This document shows, one piece after another, positions 32,511 to 38,368 of a stretch of DNA of 38,368 nucleotides (positions within the stretch are counted from its first letter, which is position 1; each line of letters begins with the position of its first letter). This DNA comes from Sphingobacteriales bacterium. GTDB lineage: Bacteria; Bacteroidota; Bacteroidia; Sphingobacteriales; Sphingobacteriaceae. The notes under the pieces are model-generated. The model had not been told where the DNA came from, searched no databases, and saw only the letters and a list, made by a program, of their open reading frames with translations. Both the position numbers and the translations under genes were made by a program. The stretch covers positions 1 through 38,368 of the forward strand of contig JAAFJW010000013.1 of assembly GCA_013298995.1 (NCBI GenBank), written 5' to 3'.

Positions 32511-33887
32511 TTAGGATTGCGCCAGCAGGTACTTTTCAATTTCTATTACGCTTATCATTTGTTGTTGGCCTGTAAGCATGTTCTTAAACGTTAGCTTGCC
32601 AGTTTTCATTTCTTCGCTACCTACAATAATGGCGTATGGGATACTTTTATCATTGGCGTATTGCATTTGTTTTTTTATTTTTGTACCAAAGGGATACAAT
32701 TCTACAGCTATATTTTGTTTACGTAAATGGTTTAAAACCGATAGGCTATACGTTTCTTCTTCTTTCCCAAAAACGCAAATAAGTACCTGGGTTGATTGCT
32801 CGGCACTTGCCGAAAAAAGATTTAGTTCGTCCAAAACATCGTAAATTCTATCGGCACCAAACGATATGCCTACGCCTGTTAAACCTGCTTGGCCAAACAT
32901 CTCCGTAAGGTTATCATAACGGCCACCGCCGCCAATACTGCCCATGGTGGCTTGGTGTGTTTTAACTTCAAAAATACACCCTGTATAATAATTTAGGCCT
33001 CGGGCAAGGCTAAGGTCTAATTCCACTTTTGCGTTTAGCAAGGTAAAATTAGCTAAGTAATTTAATACGGTATAAATTTCGTTGATGCCTTGTAAGCCAG
33101 TGGGCGATGTTGCCAAAATCAGCTTTAGGTTTTCTAATTTTGAAACATTGTTCCCGTTTAGCAGTATAATGGGTTTCAGTTGTTCGATATCGGCCGTGTT
33201 AAATCCTTTGCTTAAAAGCTCGGTTTGCACCCCATCAAAACCTATTTTATCTAGTTTATCAATGGCAACGGTAAGGTCGATAATAGATTCGGGTTTCCCC
33301 AAAATATCAGTTATGCCCGTTAAAATTTTACGGTTGTTAATTTTTATCGAAAAATCGGTTAAGCCCAAATTGCTTAATGCTTCATCGTAAATGCAAATAA
33401 ATTCGGCTTCGTTTAACAACGAATCCGAGCCTACTACATCTACATCGCATTGGTAAAACTCTCGGTAACGGCCACGCTGTGGCCTATCGGCCCGCCACAC
33501 GGGCTGTATTTGGAAGCGTTTAAAAGGCAGCGAAATTTCGTTTTGGTGCATTACCACATAGCGGGCAAAAGGTACGGTGAGGTCGTAACGTAATGCTTTT
33601 TCGGCTATTTTAGGGCTTAGCGTTTGCGATTTTAAGTCGGCCAAGGTGTGCCCTACTTTGGCTAAATAATCGCCACTGTTTAGCACTTTAAAAATAAGTT
33701 GGTCGCCCTCATCGCCGTATTTACCTGTTAGGGTATCAAGGTTTTCCATCGTTGGCGTTTGAATTTCTTGGTAACCATATTTTTTAAATACCTTTTTTAG
33801 GGTATCAAAAATATAATTACGCCTTCCCATTTGCTGGGGATTAAAATCGCGGGTGCCTTTTGGTATTGCTGCCTTCATATTTGCCAT
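32511..33887 (-). CDS. hisS: Histidyl-tRNA synthetase
   Basis: The class II synthetase charges tRNA-His. The 458 residues carry IPKGTRDFNPQQMGRRNYIF at the N-terminus, motif 2 in FQIQPVWRADRPQRGRYREF, the histidine-binding signature LARGLNYYTGCIFEV, and motif 3 in GISFGADRIYDVL. A C-terminal anticodon-binding domain follows (QVLICVFGKEEE, ENKIAVELYP-like region, PYAIIVGSEEMKTG). HisZ-type paralogues are excluded by the complete catalytic motifs and anticodon domain. It converges with nuoN. Confidence 0.96.
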   Translation of the reverse strand: MANMKAAIPKGTRDFNPQQMGRRNYIFDTLKKVFKKYGYQEIQTPTMENLDTLTGKYGDEGDQLIFKVLNSGDYLAKVGHTLADLKSQTLSPKIAEKALRYDLTVPFARYVVMHQNEISLPFKRFQIQPVWRADRPQRGRYREFYQCDVDVVGSDSLLNEAEFICIYDEALSNLGLTDFSIKINNRKILTGITDILGKPESIIDLTVAIDKLDKIGFDGVQTELLSKGFNTADIEQLKPIILLNGNNVSKLENLKLILATSPTGLQGINEIYTVLNYLANFTLLNAKVELDLSLARGLNYYTGCIFEVKTHQATMGSIGGGGRYDNLTEMFGQAGLTGVGISFGADRIYDVLDELNLFSASAEQSTQVLICVFGKEEETYSLSVLNHLRKQNIAVELYPFGTKIKKQMQYANDKSIPYAIIVGSEEMKTGKLTFKNMLTGQQQMISVIEIEKYLLAQS

Positions 33888-33982
33888 AAGGCGAAAGTAA
33901 ACAATCTAACTGTTTTGGGGAATTATTAAAGTGGGATTTTTTTTGAGAAATTATTACACTTTTTAAAAATGGTGTTAGATAT

Positions 33983-34414
33983 TTAAGGCTTGCTTTCGTA
34001 TTTTTCTACAGGAGTATAATACCATTTATCAATCACGTTAGATTGTTCTTTTTCGCTTAGCTTATTAAACTCGGGGTTGGCTTTTAAAAATATTTTAAAT
34101 GCGCTAGACTGTTTGTACCACAGTATGGCATATTCGTTGGCGTTTTTCATGCCGTATTTACTCAAAAACTGGGCATAGTTTTTTTGATTTTTTAAAATCT
34201 TATGTTGGTTTTCGCTTATCTCTTTAACCGCTTCTTTGGATGCAGGTAGTACAAAATCATTTTTACGTTGGTTAAATTCGCGTTTTACTTTTAAAAAATC
34301 GGTAAAAGTTGGGTCTTTATCTAGCTTGTAGTAAAAATAAGTTAGGTTTTTAACCTCTTTTTGTGCAAAAACTTGGGTGCTGGCTAACAGTATTAATAAT
34401 AACAACTTTTTCAT
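33983..34414 (-). CDS. Small secreted protein of unknown function
   Basis: The ATG at 34414 begins a signal peptide (MKKLLLLILLASTQVFA, cut before QK) and gives 143 residues. An in-frame ATG at 34486 is less likely because it would put 24 non-hydrophobic residues before the signal and lies upstream of the predicted promoter. The mature protein is lysine- and asparagine-rich and mostly helical, with FTDFLKVKREFNQRKNDF and LSEKEQSNVIDKWYYTPVEK. No family is recognised. It stands alone between hisS and the Wzi/RemB-like gene. Confidence 0.6.
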   Translation of the reverse strand: MKKLLLLILLASTQVFAQKEVKNLTYFYYKLDKDPTFTDFLKVKREFNQRKNDFVLPASKEAVKEISENQHKILKNQKNYAQFLSKYGMKNANEYAILWYKQSSAFKIFLKANPEFNKLSEKEQSNVIDKWYYTPVEKYESKP

Positions 34415-34728
34415 GTGCGGTATTTTTTTTGATTTAGGTTTCAAACTTACACAATGATACTGATTTAAGAATGTGTTTATGTTCAAAAAATGTAAAGAAC
34501 TTATATTTACCTTACTGTAAACCTAGGTTCGATTAATAAAATATTAATAATTATAATTTGGGCGTTTACTGTATGTGCAAGCAATGTAACACACTGTATG
34601 CTAACATTGTTAAGGCTGTAAAACTCTGCTAAAAATACACCACTATTTTTGTAGACATGAAACCAACGTTTATCAAAAAATAGTACAAATGATCATTACA
34701 CCGACATTTTAACAATTACTTTAAGTGG
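34415..34728. other. Intergenic region between the small secreted protein and the Wzi/RemB-like gene
   Basis: No coding frame of note is seen. It contains a minus-strand -7 motif at 34442-34449 for the secreted protein gene. A plus-strand TATTTTTG at 34644-34651 has no gene after it. The rest is AT-rich without clear structure. Confidence 0.5.
34442..34449 (-). promoter_or_regulatory. Putative promoter -7 element for the small secreted protein
   Basis: On the minus strand this reads TAAGTTTG, an exact TAnnTTTG match, 27 bp before the ATG at 34414. It supports that start over the one at 34486. Confidence 0.5.
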
Positions 34729-36378
34729 TTAAAAATCATAATATAAGTTTCTAAAGCTACTACGAACGCCTAGTGTAAGCCATTTGGTTTGGTTGCTGGC
34801 TAGCGAGCTTGTTTCGTTACGAATTACAGCACCTAGCTCTATTCGTAAATTATATTTCGGGTTTAATAAATACGATACACGGCCATCTAGGTATAATAAA
34901 TTGGTTTTTAGGCCTTGGGCAATCCGTTGGCCAGCACCATCCTGTTGGCCTGGGTGTTGTACCGCAGTTGTATAGGGTTTGTTTATATTTTTTCCATAAT
35001 TTTGGCCATTGATATCGGTACCATAAGTACCGTAATTCATCTTACCAAAAAAGTCTATCTTATCAATACTGTAATTTAATATGCTTACAAATTCCCTAAA
35101 ATTTGCGCCAAATGGGTGTGCCAAAGGTTCGGCAAAATGCCCATAATTACCAATTGATGTGGTGGTGGATGAGCCATACGACCTAGAGCTGTAGGTGAAT
35201 GGGCGAGCGGTATTGTATTCTAAAAGATAATTTAATCGCTCAACGTTTAATAAGTTTGCGCCCCTAATACCTAGTTGTGCTCCCCATTTATTGCGTACGC
35301 TTCCTTTGTTTGAAAAAAAGTTTTTTGCTTCAAGTTCATCTAAAATAAATTGCCCATAAATAGTGGCACTTTTACACAGTTTGTATTTTGATGTAAAGCC
35401 TACCATTGCATTATCGGGCGAGCCGTTATTACGCTCAACGGGCCTTAAAAATATAAATGGGTTTATGTATGTTGGGTCAAATCCTCTGGAGTTTCCTACA
35501 TCATCTTTATCGGCCCAAATTACGGCATCAAAAAAGCCTAATGAAAGTCGGTTATTTACATTCCAATCTAGGTAATGAAAAATACCGCCTTTTTTTCGGG
35601 CACCGGCATCGTACGAGAATTTGGTGGCATTAGGGTCTTGCATGCTTGTCCAAATTGCCGAATATTGCACATTGCCTATATTGGCGGTAACTTTAAATAG
35701 TGGATAATTGGTTGCAAAATCCGAAAGTAACATAGAGCGGTAACCATCGCCAATAAATATTTTATCTTGCCCTAATGTAAAATTAACGTACTTATTGGGG
35801 CTGTATGATATGATTGCGGTTGCGTAAGAGTAATCGATGTTTTTATTGGTGTTATTTGCGTAAGAGTTTGATAAGCCTTGCCCCGGAACAACTTTATTGC
35901 TTTCTACATAGTTTTTTAAATATTGAGGAAATTTAGCTTGGTTTTCGTAAGCACTGGTATAAAAAGAGAATTTTTTACCTATTGTGCCTCCAAATTGGAA
36001 GGCTTTACTATCCTGCCAAGTGGTTTTGTTGGTTGCAAATTCTCGGCCTATAGAATAATCGGGTAAAAAATCTCCATAAAAAGTAAAATCTTTATTGCTT
36101 ACTTGTATAAGGTGTTGGGTACGTACCACACGGCGTATCCACGATCGTTTACGGGTTTCGGCACCTATATTATAAAAAGAATCGAGCGGTGCTTTTAATA
36201 ATGAATCATCGGCAAAATAGGGTTTTAACGACGAGTGAAACCTTGTTTTTGGGTCGTAAACGTATTTATCAAATTTTTGATAAAACTGAAACGAATAAGG
36301 TTGGTAAACATTGGGTGTTTGTGCGTTTGCGCTTAACGAAGCTGCAATAAATATAAAAAGGAGGTATTTTTTTATCAT
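34729..36378 (-). CDS. Wzi/RemB-like outer-membrane beta-barrel protein
   Basis: The 549-residue protein has a signal peptide (MIKKYLLFIFIAASLSANA, cut before QT). A long beta-rich body follows, with alternating aromatic residues and the ending SSFRNLYYDF, whose last residue is the phenylalanine typical of barrels. FTFYGDFLPDYSIGREF, FTLGQDKIFIGDGYRSMLLSDFATN and LGFFDAVIWADKD resemble the capsule-assembly Wzi family and the Flavobacterium gliding protein RemB as I remember them. Wzi-type proteins hold capsule polysaccharide at the surface. It starts 5 bp after the dehydratase gene, so a role in surface polysaccharide or surface adhesion is likely; gliding is not implied by this gene alone. 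Confidence 0.8.
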   Translation of the reverse strand: MIKKYLLFIFIAASLSANAQTPNVYQPYSFQFYQKFDKYVYDPKTRFHSSLKPYFADDSLLKAPLDSFYNIGAETRKRSWIRRVVRTQHLIQVSNKDFTFYGDFLPDYSIGREFATNKTTWQDSKAFQFGGTIGKKFSFYTSAYENQAKFPQYLKNYVESNKVVPGQGLSNSYANNTNKNIDYSYATAIISYSPNKYVNFTLGQDKIFIGDGYRSMLLSDFATNYPLFKVTANIGNVQYSAIWTSMQDPNATKFSYDAGARKKGGIFHYLDWNVNNRLSLGFFDAVIWADKDDVGNSRGFDPTYINPFIFLRPVERNNGSPDNAMVGFTSKYKLCKSATIYGQFILDELEAKNFFSNKGSVRNKWGAQLGIRGANLLNVERLNYLLEYNTARPFTYSSRSYGSSTTTSIGNYGHFAEPLAHPFGANFREFVSILNYSIDKIDFFGKMNYGTYGTDINGQNYGKNINKPYTTAVQHPGQQDGAGQRIAQGLKTNLLYLDGRVSYLLNPKYNLRIELGAVIRNETSSLASNQTKWLTLGVRSSFRNLYYDF

Positions 36379-36383
36379 TTTTT

Positions 36384-38327
36384 TTAATTGAGGGTTACCA
36401 ATTTTCGGTCTAATTCTTCGTAAACCGAATTATTACTTTTATACTCGGGTACTATGTTTTTCATTTTGCGTACTACGGCTACATCTTCATATAAATTAGC
36501 CAGTTGTATTAGTTTATCAATGTCTTTAGAAACTTCATTAAAGCAGTAATCACGTACTTTGGCAATCATTATTTTTGTGTGATGGGTGGGTATAGTGTTT
36601 TCTAAATCGTTTAACAGTTCTTCGTATAGTTTTTCGCCTGGGCGTAATCCTGTAAATTCAATGGCAATATCTTGTTCGGGTACAAGACCCGATAGTTTAA
36701 TCATTTTTTTGGCGAGTTCAACAATTCTAACAGATTTCCCCATATCAAAAATAAATATTTCGCCACCCTTGCCCATTGCCCCAGCTTCTAATACCAGTCG
36801 GCAGGCTTCGGGTATGGTCATAAAAAAACGTGTAATTTCGGAGTGGGTAACGGTAATAGGGCCACCTTTTTGAATTTGTGCTTTAAAGCGTGGTATTACC
36901 GAACCATTGGAACCTAATACATTGCCAAATCGGGTGGTGATAAATTTGGTTTTGGCCTTGGCCGAATGGTTTAAATGGCTTAATCCGTTTTCGTAAATCA
37001 CATCGCTTTTTTCGAACGATTCGTATAACGATTGTACATATATTTCGGCAATACGCTTTGATGCCCCCATTACATTGGTGGGATTAACGGCTTTATCGGT
37101 ACTTACCATCACAAATTTTCGCACCAAAAACTTTACAGATAAATCGGCAATTACTTTGGTGCCCAATACATTGGTACGGATGGCTTCGGATGGATTGTTT
37201 TCCATCATAGGCACATGCTTGTATGCTGCTGCGTGATATACAAAATGAGGTTTAAAGGTATCAAACAGTATTTTCATTCTTTCGTAGTTTCTTACATCGC
37301 CTATAAATACGGTAAAATTGTTTTCGGTATTTAGGTCGTATAATTCGAGTTGTAACTCGTGTAAGGCACTTTCGGCTACATCGCTTAAAATGATAAGTTG
37401 TGGCTTGTATTTTACAAGTTGATGCACTATTTCCCTTCCAATAGAGCCCGCTGCACCTGTAACGAGTACCCTTGTGCCGTGTATTTGCGCTTCAATAGAT
37501 TTTTCGTCTATTTGTATGGCTTGCCTCTCTAGCAGGTCTTCGATATTTATATTTTGTATTTGTGTAGCTTTAAAGTGGCCGTTTACCCAATTACTTAAAG
37601 GGGGTACGTTAAGCACTTTAACGCCATGGTCGAGGCATATATCAACAATTTTATTTTTTAATTCTACAGCTAAATTGGGTGTAGCCAATACTAAATCGTG
37701 TACCCTTTCGGTTTCGATAATTTTAATCAAATCAGAGGAGTGAAAAATTTTAACACTATCTACTACTTTGCCTGTTTTTCGTTCGTCGTCATCTACAAAT
37801 GCAATTACATTCATGTTCACATCTGAATCGTGATCTAAGGTTCGTTTGGTGGTTATACCTGTTTCACCAGCACCGTATATAATTACTTTACGTTTATCGA
37901 TTTTTAAATTTTTAACGTACATAAAAAAATATTTTACCAGTATCCTATACGTTATAAGTAGTAAAAACGAACATAAACCATTGATTACTAAAATCATGGT
38001 AGGTATTAATTGGGTTTTGTAAAATCCTAATAAATATAAATTGGCTAAAAATAAAAAGCCGTTACTTATAATTATTGAAAACAATATCCGAAACGAATCT
38101 TGCGAGGATGTGTAACGTACAATACCAGCATACGTTTTAACATTAAAAAATACCAAGGAATTGATAACCGTAAGTATAAAAAGATTGCGGTTAAGTTCTT
38201 GAAAATTAATATCATTGATATCGAAATTCGACTTTATAAAATAGGCCAATAACAATGATGAGATGCTTATAAAAAGGTCGATAGAAAAAATTATCCATCG
38301 AGGCAGTATGTTAATTTTACTGAACAT
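36384..38327 (-). CDS. Membrane-bound nucleotide-sugar 4,6-dehydratase (CapD/PglF-like)
   Basis: I start the gene at the ATG at 38327 (MFSKINILPRW, 647 residues); an ATG 8 codons further upstream is possible. Four membrane helices occupy about residues 10-130, followed by a first Rossmann-like domain (KRKVIIYGAGETGITTKRTL). The catalytic SDR domain then starts at RVLVTGAAGSIGREIVHQL and contains FVYHAAAYKHVPMMENNPSE, MVSTDKAVNPTNVMGASKR and FITTRFGNVLGSNGSVIPRF. The usual SDR tyrosine is methionine (MGASK), the mark of long-form UDP-GlcNAc 4,6-dehydratases such as PglF and WbpM. It makes a 4-keto-6-deoxy sugar nucleotide for surface glycans. The Wzi/RemB-like gene follows 5 bp later, a likely operon. 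Confidence 0.92.
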   Translation of the reverse strand: MFSKINILPRWIIFSIDLFISISSLLLAYFIKSNFDINDINFQELNRNLFILTVINSLVFFNVKTYAGIVRYTSSQDSFRILFSIIISNGFLFLANLYLLGFYKTQLIPTMILVINGLCSFLLLITYRILVKYFFMYVKNLKIDKRKVIIYGAGETGITTKRTLDHDSDVNMNVIAFVDDDERKTGKVVDSVKIFHSSDLIKIIETERVHDLVLATPNLAVELKNKIVDICLDHGVKVLNVPPLSNWVNGHFKATQIQNINIEDLLERQAIQIDEKSIEAQIHGTRVLVTGAAGSIGREIVHQLVKYKPQLIILSDVAESALHELQLELYDLNTENNFTVFIGDVRNYERMKILFDTFKPHFVYHAAAYKHVPMMENNPSEAIRTNVLGTKVIADLSVKFLVRKFVMVSTDKAVNPTNVMGASKRIAEIYVQSLYESFEKSDVIYENGLSHLNHSAKAKTKFITTRFGNVLGSNGSVIPRFKAQIQKGGPITVTHSEITRFFMTIPEACRLVLEAGAMGKGGEIFIFDMGKSVRIVELAKKMIKLSGLVPEQDIAIEFTGLRPGEKLYEELLNDLENTIPTHHTKIMIAKVRDYCFNEVSKDIDKLIQLANLYEDVAVVRKMKNIVPEYKSNNSVYEELDRKLVTLN

Positions 38328-38368
38328 ATTTAATAAGGTATAGTGCCACAAATATAAATAAATATATT

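Noticed and set aside
34644-34651. Plus-strand TATTTTTG promoter motif
   Set aside because: No gene follows on this strand before the 3' end of the opposite-strand Wzi/RemB-like gene, and there is no -33 element; likely chance in AT-rich DNA.

Overview
The window is AT-rich chromosomal DNA from a member of the Bacteroidota, probably of the Sphingobacteriia/Chitinophagia type. The evidence is TAnnTTTG-type -7 promoter motifs, the short (334-residue) NuoG typical of the phylum, a RemB/Wzi-like outer-membrane protein, a Big_5 Ig-like lipoprotein, and starts without clear Shine-Dalgarno sequences. The genus is not determined. No rRNA, tRNA or CRISPR array was seen.

Layout. (1) 1-3308: a gamma-carbonic-anhydrase-like gene (partial) and nadB on the minus strand, divergent from nadA; NadB and NadA make quinolinate for NAD. 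(2) 3430-9670: an accessory region. It starts with a PDDEXK (Rpn-type) transposase gene enclosed by a 15-bp inverted repeat whose ends fit integron-cassette core sites, followed by attC-like hairpin DNA, a RibD-C/DHFR-like gene and a YdeI-like gene. Next come a Crp/Fnr regulator, two tandem paralogous outer-membrane proteins with a lipoprotein between them, a DUF6326-like membrane protein, a Crp/Fnr pseudogene tail and a secreted helical protein. A near-palindrome TTAACTTAAGTGAA lies at the same distance upstream of two promoters here. (3) 9706-12672: an Lrp/AsnC regulator divergent from metE. (4) 12727-19229, minus strand: a Big_5 lipoprotein, mnmG, an ABC-F ATPase and an NAD(P)-binding protein. 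Two perfect parS sites in inverted orientation lie between mnmG and the ABC-F gene, so this part of the chromosome is probably near the origin. (5) 19749-32364: respiratory complex I genes nuoF to nuoN. nuoA-E are absent upstream, and nuoF is separated from nuoG by about 2.9 kb of inserted genes: a PIN toxin and small antitoxin, a truncated ORF6N gene with duplicated hairpins, and an overlapping ParA-like ATPase plus HEPN RNase pair. (6) 32511-38327, minus strand: hisS, a small secreted protein, a Wzi/RemB-like barrel, and a membrane-bound nucleotide-sugar 4,6-dehydratase.

The best candidates for something new are the ParA-HEPN pair inside the complex I operon, the cassette-like unit at 3430-4390, the paired parS island, and the duplicated Crp-type operator circuit. 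Functions come from recognised motifs and remembered family features; no database search was run.
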